Below the pieces are notes generated by a model. That model saw nothing but the letters and a program-made list of their open reading frames with translations. It did not search any database and was not told the origin of the DNA. A program made the translations under genes and the position numbers. From positions 1-11,355 of the forward strand of contig DBQQ01000061.1 in assembly GCA_002305315.1 (NCBI GenBank): a DNA stretch of 11,355 nt, given 5' to 3'. Shown in pieces: positions 1 through 7,135 of this stretch; position 1 is the first letter of the stretch; the number at the start of each line of letters is the position of its first letter. The DNA comes from Clostridiales bacterium UBA1390 (lineage in GTDB: Bacteria > Bacillota > Clostridia > Lachnospirales > Bianqueaceae).

Positions 1-1
1 C

Positions 2-22
2 CAGTTTTTGTTGACTAGTGCA
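2..22 (+). repeat. Left copy of 21-bp terminal inverted repeat
   Basis: These 21 bases are the exact reverse complement of positions 11335-11355. The identity stops at position 23 (A here, C in the other copy read in the same sense). The repeat starts with CAGTTTTTG, contains TTGACT (12-17), which resembles a -35 box, and contains the palindrome ACTAGT. It lies just downstream of the 3' end of the CmpB-family gene and points the opposite way to it. I see no convincing -10 box after TTGACT on the plus strand and no plus-strand gene here. It may be a dispersed regulatory or intergenic repeat, or the overlap sequence at which an assembly contig ended. Confidence 0.85.
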
Positions 23-36
23 AGAAACATCAATGC

Positions 37-1014
37 CTACGAATCTTTTTTACTAAATTCCATATTTGCGAAAATTTTTTCCATACGTTCATCTGGAAAG
101 TGATCATCTAGCCAGTTCTCAATACCATTGGACGCCGGTTTGTCCTGTATTCGTTCTACCCACCTAGCCAATGAGAGACTGGTCATCACAATATTCGCAA
201 TCATGAAGGCCACCAGCAGCCAGGTAATGATCTTTCCAGCCCGATTCGGAATCTTCAGGATCCACTTCGCCATACGGGGATATATATTCTTGATCCAGAG
301 AACGCCCAAAATTCCCCAAAAGATCGAATATAACAAACAGATCCTGCCGTTTAAATTAAACGGCATGTTGCTGTAATCCCAGGACCGAGACCCCAGCACC
401 AGTTCCTGTCCCCAGGAACAAATATACTCCACCGCACTGCCGACAATCATACCGCCCAGAAACGATATCGAGCTGCTCCGATTTCTGTACTTATATAAAG
501 CCCAAGTCAGACACACCGCTCCCACGCCATATAACAGATTGAAGGGACCGTACACCAAACCCGCCCGGCTTTCGATATAGCCATTGCTGATCAGGCACCA
601 TAGCATCTCGATCACAACCCCTGCAAAGCTGCCAATGAAGCATACCAGAAACATCTTATAAAAATTAAGTCCCTGTGCGAAATGTCCCGCTTTCTGCTCC
701 TCCAGATCGATCACAGAGTTTGCAGGCGGCGGAGAAATGATGAGTCTTTTCTTCTGGCTGGCCTGTACGTCTTTAAGACGCGTTTCCAGCTCGTCAGCGT
801 TTGCCTTCATCTTCAAATGACAATTCAGTAGTTTCCCGGATGTTTGCTTTAAATCTTTGACTTCCTGCTGTATCTCCTGATAGAATTCCTCTTTTTCTTG
901 ACTTTCTTCTCCCACCTCGGCCAGTTGAATATAGTATTGCTGCAGTCTCTTATCTGTGCATTGCTCTACCTGTTCCAATTCCTCGATGAGATGATTCAGA
1001 TTTGAACTTTTCAT
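37..1014 (-). CDS. CmpB-family (putative ABC-transporter type IV) membrane protein with N-terminal coiled coil
   Basis: The 325-residue protein has two parts. Residues 1-90 are charged, rich in Glu, Lys and Gln, and look like a long helical coiled coil with no signal peptide. From about residue 118 there are roughly five hydrophobic segments (about 119-140, 152-175, 183-205, 225-245 and 261-283). This membrane part carries the pattern I associate with the CmpB family (Pfam 'putative ABC-transporter type IV'): Glu136 at the end of the first segment, GPF at 157-159, Glu196, DYS at 213-215, and FNLNGRICL at 219-227. Despite the family name, there is no ATPase domain in the protein or nearby, and the function is not established. 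The ATG at 1014 has AAAGGAG seven bases upstream. A promoter-like element (1115-1143) and a long hairpin (1038-1088) precede it, so it may be expressed separately from ppdK. A linking or structural role for the coiled coil at the membrane is only a guess. I see no terminator in the 36 bases after the stop. Confidence 0.82.
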   Translation of the reverse strand: MKSSNLNHLIEELEQVEQCTDKRLQQYYIQLAEVGEESQEKEEFYQEIQQEVKDLKQTSGKLLNCHLKMKANADELETRLKDVQASQKKRLIISPPPANSVIDLEEQKAGHFAQGLNFYKMFLVCFIGSFAGVVIEMLWCLISNGYIESRAGLVYGPFNLLYGVGAVCLTWALYKYRNRSSSISFLGGMIVGSAVEYICSWGQELVLGSRSWDYSNMPFNLNGRICLLYSIFWGILGVLWIKNIYPRMAKWILKIPNRAGKIITWLLVAFMIANIVMTSLSLARWVERIQDKPASNGIENWLDDHFPDERMEKIFANMEFSKKDS

Positions 1015-1037
1015 GCACCTTCTCCTTTGTCTTCTAC

Positions 1038-1088
1038 AAAAGAAGCTATTGCTCCTGAGATATTCCTCCCCAAGAACAATAGCTCCTT
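1038..1088 (-). terminator. Long hairpin with U tract after ppdK (terminator or leader attenuator)
   Basis: On the minus strand, 1072-1088 pairs with 1040-1056 over 17 positions, three of them G-U. Four more pairs (1068-1071 with 1057-1060) extend the stem to about 21 pairs with a 7-base loop at 1061-1067. The descending arm runs into four U (1041-1038). This is the layout of an intrinsic terminator for ppdK, whose stop is about 38 bases upstream. A promoter-like element also lies upstream of the hairpin, and the CmpB-family start codon is only 23 bases beyond the U tract. The same structure could therefore be a leader attenuator for that gene. The U tract is short, so termination may be partial. 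Confidence 0.65.
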
Positions 1089-1114
1089 TAACTCGCTTAT
1101 CCTAGCGTTCTTCC

Positions 1115-1143
1115 ATCATAAAAGCTTATGCCTGCTCCTTCAA
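1115..1143 (-). promoter_or_regulatory. Candidate sigma-70 promoter overlapping the end of ppdK
   Basis: On the minus strand, TTGAAG (1143-1138) is followed after 17 bases by TATGAT (1120-1115). These match the -35 consensus at four of six positions and the -10 consensus at five of six, with ideal spacing. The -35 box lies inside the last ppdK codons and the -10 box just after the stop. Transcription would start near 1108, giving a leader of about 90 bases that contains the hairpin at 1038-1088, ahead of the CmpB-family gene. I found it by eye only. Confidence 0.4.
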
Positions 1144-3756
1144 AGCAGCCTGCGCGGCCGCAAGCCGGGCAATCGGAACACGGAACGGGGAGCAAGACAC
1201 ATAGTTCAGGCCCACCTGATGGCAGAACTCCACCGAAGAAGGATCTCCGCCATGCTCTCCGCAGATTCCCAGTTTCAAATCCTTACGGGTAACACGTCCT
1301 TTTTCTGCAGCCATCTTCACCAACTTGCCGACACCGTTCTGGTCCAGCTTGGCAAAGGGATCCGACTCGTAGATCTTACTCTCATAATAAGAGCTCAGGA
1401 ACTTGCCCGCATCATCACGGCTAAAGCCAAAGGTCATCTGCGTCAAGTCGTTCGTGCCGAAGGAGAAGAACTCCGCTTCTTCGGCAATCTCATCGGCCAG
1501 GAGCGCTGCACGGGGAATCTCGATCATCGTACCCACATGATAGTTGATATAGATCTTCTTCTCATCCATGACCTGCTTTGCGGTATCATCCACCACCGTC
1601 TTGACGAACTTCAGTTCCTTCTTATCTCCTACCAGCGGAATCATGATTTCCGGCACGATGTCATAATCGCACTCTTCTTTGACCTCGATAGCTGCCTCGA
1701 TTACCGCACGGGTCTGCATTTTGGCAATCTCTGGGAAGGTGACCGCCAGACGACAGCCACGATGTCCCATCATGGGGTTGAACTCATGCAGCTCATTGCA
1801 CTTCTGCTGCACCTGTTCCTTGGTCAGTCCCATATCCTTAGCCAGCGCCTCGATATCAGCCTCCTCCGTAGGAACAAACTCATGCAGCGGGGGATCCAGG
1901 TAACGAATGGTCATCGGACGCCCCTTCAATGCCTTGTACATTGCCTTGAAATCTTCCTTCTGATAGGGCAGCAGCTCCATCAATGCTGCTTCTCTCGCTT
2001 CCTGCGTATCAGACAGAATCATCTTACGGATCTTGGGAATTCTCTCCGGATCGAAGAACATATGCTCTGTCCGGCACAGTCCGATACCCTCTGCACCCAG
2101 CTTCACCGCATTCTCTGTATCCGCCGGTGTATCCGCGTTGGTACGAACCTGCAGCTTACGGAACTTATCCGCCCACATCATGATACGACCAAAGTTGCCG
2201 CTCACAGAAGCCTCTACCGTCTTAATATCGCCCTTATAAATCTTTCCGGTGGAACCATCCAAGGAGATATAGTCTCCCTCATGGAAAGTATAGCCTCCCA
2301 GACTGAAGACCTTTGCTTCTTCGTCAATCTTGATTTCTCCGCAGCCGGAAACACAGCAGGTTCCCATACCACGCGCCACAACCGCTGCATGAGACGTCAT
2401 GCCGCCTCTTACAGTCAGGATTCCCTCTGAAGCATGCATGCCCTCGATGTCCTCCGGAGAAGTCTCCAGACGAACCAGAATGACACGATCTCCTCTCATA
2501 TGTGCCATCTTCGCTTCATCTGCCGTAAAGTATACACGGCCAGCCGCTGCTCCCGGGGAAGCAGGCAGAGCAGAACCGATCACCTCGCCGGACTTCAGCG
2601 CCTCTGGATCAAAGGTAGGATGCAGCAGCTGATCCAGCGATTTCGCCTCGATACGCAACACCGCCTCCTGCGGCGTGATCTTGCCCTCATCCACCAGGTC
2701 ACAAGCAATCTGCAATGCGGCCTGTGCCGTACGCTTTCCATTCCGAGTCTGCAGGAAATAGAGCTTGCCTTCCTGGATGGTGAATTCCATATCCTGCATA
2801 TCCCGATAATGGTTCTCCAACTTCATCGCCAGCTCCATAAACTGCGCATAACACTCGGGCATATCTTCTGCCAGGCGAGAAATCGGCTGCGGCGTACGCA
2901 CGCCAGCCACCACGTCTTCTCCCTGTGCATTGATCAGATATTCTCCAAAGATTCCCTTCGCACCCGTCGAAGGATTCCGTGTGAAGGCTACACCAGTACC
3001 AGAGGTATCTCCCATGTTGCCAAATACCATGGCCTGTACATTGACAGCGGTGCCCCAGTCTCCCGGTATGTCGTTCATTCTGCGGTACACAATGGCTCTC
3101 GGATTATCCCAGGAACGGAATACGGCCTTCACCGCTTCCATCAGCTGTACACGCGGATCCTGCGGAAACTCTGCGCCATCCATATTTTCACTGTAGATTT
3201 TCTTGAAACGGCCGATCAGTTCTTTCAGATCTTCTGCCGTCAGCTCTGTATCAAAGTGAACTCCCTTCTCTTCCTTCAACTCATCAATGATCTTTTCAAA
3301 GAAGGACTTGGGCACCTCCATGACAACATCTGAGAACATCTGAATGAATCTGCGATAAGAATCATAGGCAAAACGAGGGTTCCCTGTCTTTTTCGCAAAG
3401 CCTTCCACGGAGATATCGTTTAATCCCAGATTCAGAATCGTGTCCATCATACCTGGCATGGATGCTCTCGCTCCCGAACGGACCGAGACCAGAAGCGGAT
3501 CATTCACGTCCCCAAACTGCTTTCCCTGCTCAGCTTCCAACCACTTCAAAGCATCAAAAATCTGCCCCTGAATCTCCTCGGTGATCTTCTTCCCACTGTT
3601 GTAATAGTCCGTGCAAGCTTCCGTCGTAACAGTAAAGCCCTGGGGAATGGGCAGACCCAGATTCGTCATCTCGGCCAGATTGGCGCCCTTTCCTCCTAAG
3701 AGATTCCGCATGTTTGCGTTTCCCTCCGTAAACTTATACACCCATTTTTGACTCAT
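1126..3756 (-). CDS. ppdK: Pyruvate, phosphate dikinase
   Basis: This cytoplasmic enzyme interconverts pyruvate + ATP + phosphate and PEP + AMP + pyrophosphate. In anaerobic Clostridia it can work in the glycolytic or the gluconeogenic direction. The 876-residue length matches the family. The N-terminal ATP-grasp domain includes LLGGKGANLAEM and the stretch SVRSGARASMPGMMDTILN. The mobile phosphohistidine domain carries GGMTSHAAVVARGMG, with the catalytic His at 456 and the neighbouring Thr454 that a regulatory kinase would modify. The C-terminal PEP/pyruvate barrel ends with GICGEHGGDPSSVEF, with the catalytic Cys at about 832. All expected active-site motifs are present. I chose the ATG at 3756 because AGGAGG lies seven bases upstream; the in-frame TTG at 3774 is upstream of that site and adds six unlikely residues. 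The gap to glyQS is 68 bases with no strong promoter, so it is probably co-transcribed from the glyQS promoter. No gene for the PPDK regulatory kinase/phosphatase (DUF299 family) is in the window. Confidence 0.98.
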   Translation of the reverse strand: MSQKWVYKFTEGNANMRNLLGGKGANLAEMTNLGLPIPQGFTVTTEACTDYYNSGKKITEEIQGQIFDALKWLEAEQGKQFGDVNDPLLVSVRSGARASMPGMMDTILNLGLNDISVEGFAKKTGNPRFAYDSYRRFIQMFSDVVMEVPKSFFEKIIDELKEEKGVHFDTELTAEDLKELIGRFKKIYSENMDGAEFPQDPRVQLMEAVKAVFRSWDNPRAIVYRRMNDIPGDWGTAVNVQAMVFGNMGDTSGTGVAFTRNPSTGAKGIFGEYLINAQGEDVVAGVRTPQPISRLAEDMPECYAQFMELAMKLENHYRDMQDMEFTIQEGKLYFLQTRNGKRTAQAALQIACDLVDEGKITPQEAVLRIEAKSLDQLLHPTFDPEALKSGEVIGSALPASPGAAAGRVYFTADEAKMAHMRGDRVILVRLETSPEDIEGMHASEGILTVRGGMTSHAAVVARGMGTCCVSGCGEIKIDEEAKVFSLGGYTFHEGDYISLDGSTGKIYKGDIKTVEASVSGNFGRIMMWADKFRKLQVRTNADTPADTENAVKLGAEGIGLCRTEHMFFDPERIPKIRKMILSDTQEAREAALMELLPYQKEDFKAMYKALKGRPMTIRYLDPPLHEFVPTEEADIEALAKDMGLTKEQVQQKCNELHEFNPMMGHRGCRLAVTFPEIAKMQTRAVIEAAIEVKEECDYDIVPEIMIPLVGDKKELKFVKTVVDDTAKQVMDEKKIYINYHVGTMIEIPRAALLADEIAEEAEFFSFGTNDLTQMTFGFSRDDAGKFLSSYYESKIYESDPFAKLDQNGVGKLVKMAAEKGRVTRKDLKLGICGEHGGDPSSVEFCHQVGLNYVSCSPFRVPIARLAAAQAALKEQA

Positions 3757-3773
3757 TGCATAACCTCCTGTCA

Positions 3774-3809
3774 AAGTATTCTATAAGAACGATAGAAGAT
3801 ACCATACTT
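3774..3809 (-). other. Imperfect hairpin in the ppdK leader
   Basis: On the minus strand, AAGTAT (3809-3804) pairs with ATACTT (3779-3774). Inside it TCTAT (3796-3792) pairs with ATAGA (3784-3780) around the loop CGTTCTT. Seven unpaired bases separate the two stems on one side. The structure ends four bases before the ppdK ribosome binding site (3764-3769). No U run follows, so it is not an intrinsic terminator. It could protect the processed ppdK message or affect translation, or be chance in AT-rich sequence. Confidence 0.3.
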
Positions 3810-3824
3810 CCTCGTACTCAGACT

Positions 3825-5207
3825 TTAGAACTTATCGCTGAAATAGGACAAGAGTTCTGAAATCGGCCTCCGTTCCTGCTCCATCGAATCCCGATGTCTT
3901 ATGGTCACCGTACCGTCTTCCAGTGTATCGAAGTCTACCGTTACACAATACGGCGTTCCGATTTCATCCTGTCTGCGGTAGCGCTTTCCAATACTGCCCG
4001 TGTCATCATACTGCGCTGCGTAATGAGCGGATAGCAGGGAGAAGACCTCCTCTGCCTTTTCGTTCAGTTTCTTCGAAAGCGGCAGCACCGCCACCTTGAC
4101 AGGCGCCAACTTGGGAGAGAAACGAAGCACAGTACGTACGTCTCCGCCTTCCAGCTCTTCCTCATCATACGCTTCACACAAGAACGCCAGCGTGACACGA
4201 TCTGCTCCCAGGGATGGTTCGATACAATAGGGCACATACCGCTCACCGCTCACCTGATCGAAATAACTCATATCCTCACCAGAATGTTCCTGATGGCGCA
4301 TCAGATCATAATCTGTACGATCTGCAATTCCCCACAATTCGCCCCATCCAAAGGGGAACGTATACTCAATGTCGGAAGTACCACGGGAATAAAACGCAAG
4401 TTCTTCCGGACTGTGATCGCGAAGCCGCAGATGCTCCTTGCTGAGGCCCAGATTGTACAGCCAATTCATACAAAACTCTTTCCAATATGCATACCACTCC
4501 AGATCCGTTCCGGGCTTACAGAAAAACTCTAATTCCATCTGCTCAAACTCCCGCGTGCGGAAGGTAAAGTTACCCGGCGTGATCTCATTTCGAAAGCTCT
4601 TACCGATCTGTCCGATTCCAAAAGGAATCTTCTTACGGGTGGTGCGCTGCACATTCTTGAAATTCACAAAAATGCCCTGTGCCGTCTCAGGACGCAGGTA
4701 GACAACAGCCTTCGCGTCTTCTGTCACACCCTGAAAGGTCTTAAACATCAGGTTAAACTGGCGAATCGGGGTGAAGTCATGCTTACCACACTGTGGACAG
4801 ACAATATTCTTTTCTTCAATGTATTGCTCCATCTCTTCATTCGTCCAGCCATCAATCGGCTTCTCCGGCGTCAGCCCATTCTCAAACATATAGTCTTCGA
4901 TCAGCTTGTCCGCACGGAAGCGAGACTTACAGGCTTTACAATCCATCAGCGGATCATCAAAATTGCCCACATGTCCAGTAGCGACCCAAACCTCCGGATT
5001 CATTAAAATGGCACTGTCCATACCTACATTGTAGGGACTTGTACGAATAAACGCATCCCACCATGCTTTCTTCACGTTGTTTTTCACTTCAACACCCAGC
5101 GGACCATAATCCCATGTGTTGGCCAGTCCACCATAGATCTCGGATCCAGCAAACATAAATCCGCGCGCTTTCGCTAACGCAACGATCTTCTCCATTGTCT
5201 TCTCCAT
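3825..5207 (-). CDS. glyQS: Glycyl-tRNA synthetase, single-chain homodimeric type
   Basis: This class II synthetase charges tRNA-Gly with glycine using ATP. The 460 residues match the usual length of the single-polypeptide form, rather than the separate alpha and beta subunits of many other bacteria. Near the N-terminus is [18 protein letters not shown] (21-38). Cys90, Cys93, Cys137 and Cys140 are placed as a zinc-binding insertion. Motif 2 includes FRNE (205-208) followed by the [15 protein letters not shown] stretch, and motif 3 is EPSLGADR (330-337). The anticodon-binding domain begins near [14 protein letters not shown]. Two starts are possible: ATG at 5207, with GAGAGG about eight bases upstream, and ATG at 5195, with GGAGA upstream. 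I keep the first because the MEKTMEKIV start is familiar for Clostridia. A near-consensus promoter (5261-5289) lies 53 bases upstream. The leader is only about 45 bases, too short for a T-box. Confidence 0.98.
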   Translation of the reverse strand: MEKTMEKIVALAKARGFMFAGSEIYGGLANTWDYGPLGVEVKNNVKKAWWDAFIRTSPYNVGMDSAILMNPEVWVATGHVGNFDDPLMDCKACKSRFRADKLIEDYMFENGLTPEKPIDGWTNEEMEQYIEEKNIVCPQCGKHDFTPIRQFNLMFKTFQGVTEDAKAVVYLRPETAQGIFVNFKNVQRTTRKKIPFGIGQIGKSFRNEITPGNFTFRTREFEQMELEFFCKPGTDLEWYAYWKEFCMNWLYNLGLSKEHLRLRDHSPEELAFYSRGTSDIEYTFPFGWGELWGIADRTDYDLMRHQEHSGEDMSYFDQVSGERYVPYCIEPSLGADRVTLAFLCEAYDEEELEGGDVRTVLRFSPKLAPVKVAVLPLSKKLNEKAEEVFSLLSAHYAAQYDDTGSIGKRYRRQDEIGTPYCVTVDFDTLEDGTVTIRHRDSMEQERRPISELLSYFSDKF

Positions 5208-5260
5208 TGTTCTCTACCTCTCTCCCGCAAAATACATTGCCCTTTCTTTTTTCATATCAA

Positions 5261-5289
5261 AGTATAACAAAAAAAACGTTGTCTGTCAA
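5261..5289 (-). promoter_or_regulatory. Strong sigma-70 promoter for glyQS (and probably ppdK)
   Basis: On the minus strand, a perfect TTGACA (5289-5284) is followed after 17 bases by TATACT (5266-5261), which matches the -10 consensus at five of six positions. The spacer contains a run of eight T. The -35 box overlaps the recO stop codon and the hairpin of the recO terminator. Transcription would start near 5254, about 46 bases before the glyQS start codon. Confidence 0.75.
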
Positions 5290-5291
5290 CG
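5269..5291 (-). terminator. Short hairpin with U8 tract at the recO stop
   Basis: On the minus strand, CGTTG (5291-5287) pairs with CAACG (5281-5277) around the loop ACAGA, followed at once by eight U (5276-5269). The recO TGA (5288-5286) is inside the hairpin. The long U tract is typical of an intrinsic terminator, but a five-pair stem is weak, so read-through into glyQS is likely. Confidence 0.5.
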
Positions 5292-6050
5292 ATTTCCCGG
5301 GATTTCTCCCAGATTTCTGAGAAATTCTAAACTACTCATTTCCCTTTGTGTATAATTATGTAAATACAATCTTGTGAACCTGAAAAGTTCCTGCTGGATC
5401 TCTGCGGATGCCTGGAACTTATACAGTATGGATGGATCCGTATGCAGAATGTGCCGCATTGTGTACAGACTTCCCTCCGAAAGAGCCATACCATCTACAT
5501 GCGCTTTGACACATGTCTCACATACGAGTCCTCCCGCCGATGGACTCACGAATGCCTCCCTGGGTAGGGGCCTGCCGCAATCTATGCATCGCTGATCCTC
5601 TGGCTGCAGCCCCTGATCTGACAACGCTCGAAGAACAAAGGTCGTCGCCGTCATCCTAGGAGAAAGCATTGGCTCGCTCACCATCTTCAGTCCCCGCAGC
5701 AGCAAATGCAGCAGTTCTTTCGAATCTTGTCCTTCTACGGCCAATTCTCTGGCGGTCTCTACCATCCAGGAAGCCCAGGCCAAAACCTGTATATCCTGGC
5801 GCAGATTATAGAAACTCTCTATCACCGAAGATTCCCGAAGGTACCAAAAACCTCGGCTTTCCTCCAGCATCATGTCGCAGTAATAAAATAGCTGTGCCTG
5901 GGACGCTAATCGAGCCCCCGGCTTCTTGGCCCCCTTGGCTATCGCAGACAACCTTCCTTTATCCTCGCATAGAATCGTCAGCCGTTTGTCCTGCTCGCCC
6001 ATGGGGGCCTCCCCTACGATAATCCCCCTGGTCTTGATCGTTCTTCCCAT
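5286..6050 (-). CDS. recO: DNA repair protein RecO
   Basis: RecO acts with RecF and RecR. It displaces SSB, helps load RecA on single-stranded gaps and anneals complementary strands. The 254 residues match the family. The N-terminal OB-fold is recognisable from GIIVGEAPMGEQDKRLTILC (9-28) and GRLSAIAKGAKKP. The C-terminal helical domain carries a four-cysteine zinc site, CIDCG (Cys155, Cys158) with CETC (Cys177, Cys180). The ATG at 6050 is preceded by AAAAGGAG with seven bases between. A second ATG at 6054 is in another frame and belongs to the upstream YqzL-like ORF. The start lies inside that ORF, so translation may be coupled to it. The gene ends inside a short terminator hairpin that also holds the glyQS -35 box. 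Its place between era and glycyl-tRNA synthetase is typical of Firmicutes. Confidence 0.95.
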   Translation of the reverse strand: MGRTIKTRGIIVGEAPMGEQDKRLTILCEDKGRLSAIAKGAKKPGARLASQAQLFYYCDMMLEESRGFWYLRESSVIESFYNLRQDIQVLAWASWMVETARELAVEGQDSKELLHLLLRGLKMVSEPMLSPRMTATTFVLRALSDQGLQPEDQRCIDCGRPLPREAFVSPSAGGLVCETCVKAHVDGMALSEGSLYTMRHILHTDPSILYKFQASAEIQQELFRFTRLYLHNYTQREMSSLEFLRNLGEIPGNR

Positions 6051-6153
6051 ACATCCGCTCCTTTTGCCAAGCTTCCTGGTACGCTCGGTATTGCGTATAC
6101 GTTTCCGGATTTCCAGACGCGATAAAAAGATTCCAAAATATATGTTCCAGCAT
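5959..6153 (-). CDS. YqzL-like small protein
   Basis: This 64-residue ORF between era and recO sits where many Firmicutes encode the small YqzL protein of unknown function. Its first 25 residues have the pattern I associate with that family: an aromatic start, FWNLF at 6-10, a Gly-Asn pair at 14-15 and several Tyr (19, 22, 25). The ATG at 6153 has GGAGG eight bases upstream, and an in-frame stop lies just before it. From Met34 the ORF continues through the recO ribosome binding site and 92 bases into recO in another frame. This adds a hydrophilic tail rich in Gly, Asp and Arg that looks like recoded recO rather than a conserved domain. The usual family length is nearer 45-50 residues, so the tail may be passive overlap. 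The recO start sits well inside the ORF, which makes translational coupling plausible. The family call rests on position and a short N-terminal pattern. Confidence 0.7.
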   Translation of the reverse strand: MLEHIFWNLFIASGNPETYTQYRAYQEAWQKERMYGKNDQDQGDYRRGGPHGRAGQTADDSMRG

Positions 6154-6167
6154 ATTCTAAGCCTCCC

Positions 6168-6251
6168 TTATACCAGGTCCGTCAGCGTGGTTTTCCTCGC
6201 CTCCTTCGTGTGACCCGGTACTTCGGAGATATACTGGTGAAAAATTACCAT
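6168..6251 (-). CDS. Doubtful 27-residue ORF between era and the YqzL-like gene
   Basis: The 105 bases between the era stop and the YqzL-like start contain one short ORF on the coding strand. It starts at an ATG at 6251, seven bases after the era stop, with AAGG overlapping that stop as a possible ribosome binding site. It ends with TAA at 6168-6170, 14 bases before the next start codon. The product would begin MVIFHQYISEVPGH and is otherwise hydrophilic. I do not recognise it. The gap shows no terminator or promoter, so it is likely transcribed as part of the operon, but the ORF is short enough to be chance. Confidence 0.2.
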   Translation of the reverse strand: MVIFHQYISEVPGHTKEARKTTLTDLV

Positions 6252-6258
6252 CCCATCC

Positions 6259-7134
6259 TTATCGGCTATAGTTGGTCACATACATCTCACTGTCTCTCCA
6301 GTTTTCCTTGACCTTGACCCAAAGCTTCAAATTCGTCTGCACGCCCATAAACCGTTCGATCTCTCTTCTGGCCTGGGAACCGATTTCCTTGATCGTACGT
6401 CCCTGCTTTCCCAGAATAATAGGCTTATGCGACGCCTTCTCGCAGACAATTGTCGCATGAACGTCGATCAGCTCCCGATCGGTTCGTTCTGTAAACTGAT
6501 CGATCATCACCGCGATTCCATGCGGAATTTCCTTGTCTAATACATAGAGCGCCTTCTCTCGAATAAATTCTGCGATCAGGAACCGCTCCGGCTGATCCGT
6601 TACCATATCCTTTGGAAAATAGGCCGGTCCCTCCGGCAGATACTGATAGACGACCCGAATCAGCTCATCCACATTGGTGCCATTATATGCGCTGATCGGC
6701 ACGATTTCCGCAAAGGAAAAAAGTTCTCCATAACTACGGGCCGTCTGTACGGTCTTCTCCGGCGACACACTGTCAATCTTATTGATCACAAGGACCACCG
6801 GAACCCGAGTCTTCTGCGCTCTCCGAAGGATTTCCTGATCTTCCTGTCTGGGCGTTCCCGGTTCGATCAAGACCAGTAATAGGTCGATCCCTGATAAAGA
6901 TTCCTCTACTTCCTTCATCATTCTACTTCCCAATACATGATTGGGTTTATGGATGCCCGGCGTATCAATAAACACTGCCTGCCCCTGTTCCCCATTATAG
7001 ATGCATTGAATCCGGTTTCGGGTGGTCTGGGGTTTGTTCGATGTAATCGTCAGCTTCTCCCCCATAATTTGGTTCAATAGTGTGGACTTTCCCACGTTGG
7101 GTCGTCCAATCACAGAAATAAATCCTGATTTCAT
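6259..7134 (-). CDS. era: Ribosome-associated GTPase Era
   Basis: Era binds the 3' end of 16S rRNA through its KH domain and couples 30S subunit maturation to GTP hydrolysis. The 291 residues match the family. GTPase motifs are complete: G1 GRPNVGKS (10-17), the G2 region NKPQTTRNR with Thr37/Thr38, G3 DTPG (57-60), G4 NKID (118-121) and G5 SAY (148-150). The C-terminal KH domain contains HKPIILGKQGRTIKEIG, with the GXXG loop as GKQG (242-245), and ends with LWVKVKENWRD. I chose the ATG at 7134 because the GTPase fold begins directly after it and GAGG lies nine bases upstream. The in-frame TTG at 7161 has no such site and would add nine residues from within the upstream gene. The peptidase stop and this start are separated by one base, and the ribosome binding site is inside the peptidase gene, so the two are probably translationally coupled. 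Confidence 0.97.
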   Translation of the reverse strand: MKSGFISVIGRPNVGKSTLLNQIMGEKLTITSNKPQTTRNRIQCIYNGEQGQAVFIDTPGIHKPNHVLGSRMMKEVEESLSGIDLLLVLIEPGTPRQEDQEILRRAQKTRVPVVLVINKIDSVSPEKTVQTARSYGELFSFAEIVPISAYNGTNVDELIRVVYQYLPEGPAYFPKDMVTDQPERFLIAEFIREKALYVLDKEIPHGIAVMIDQFTERTDRELIDVHATIVCEKASHKPIILGKQGRTIKEIGSQARREIERFMGVQTNLKLWVKVKENWRDSEMYVTNYSR

Positions 7135-7135
7135 T

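Noticed and set aside
1027..3333. Two long plus-strand ORFs (467 and 299 codons) in the same frame, split by one stop, opposite ppdK.
   Set aside because: They lie entirely antisense to an intact, strongly recognisable ppdK. Their products are rich in His, Arg, Leu and Cys with no domain pattern, and the open frame follows from ppdK codon usage. A side effect, not a gene.
3757..3774. Upstream TTG start for ppdK, adding six residues.
   Set aside because: It lies upstream of the clear AGGAGG, which is well placed for the ATG at 3756, and the family begins at that Met.
5208..5285. Possible T-box riboswitch ahead of glyQS, as found in many Firmicutes.
   Set aside because: The promoter at 5261-5289 leaves a leader of only about 45 bases, too short for a T-box specifier and antiterminator, and recO occupies the sequence upstream.
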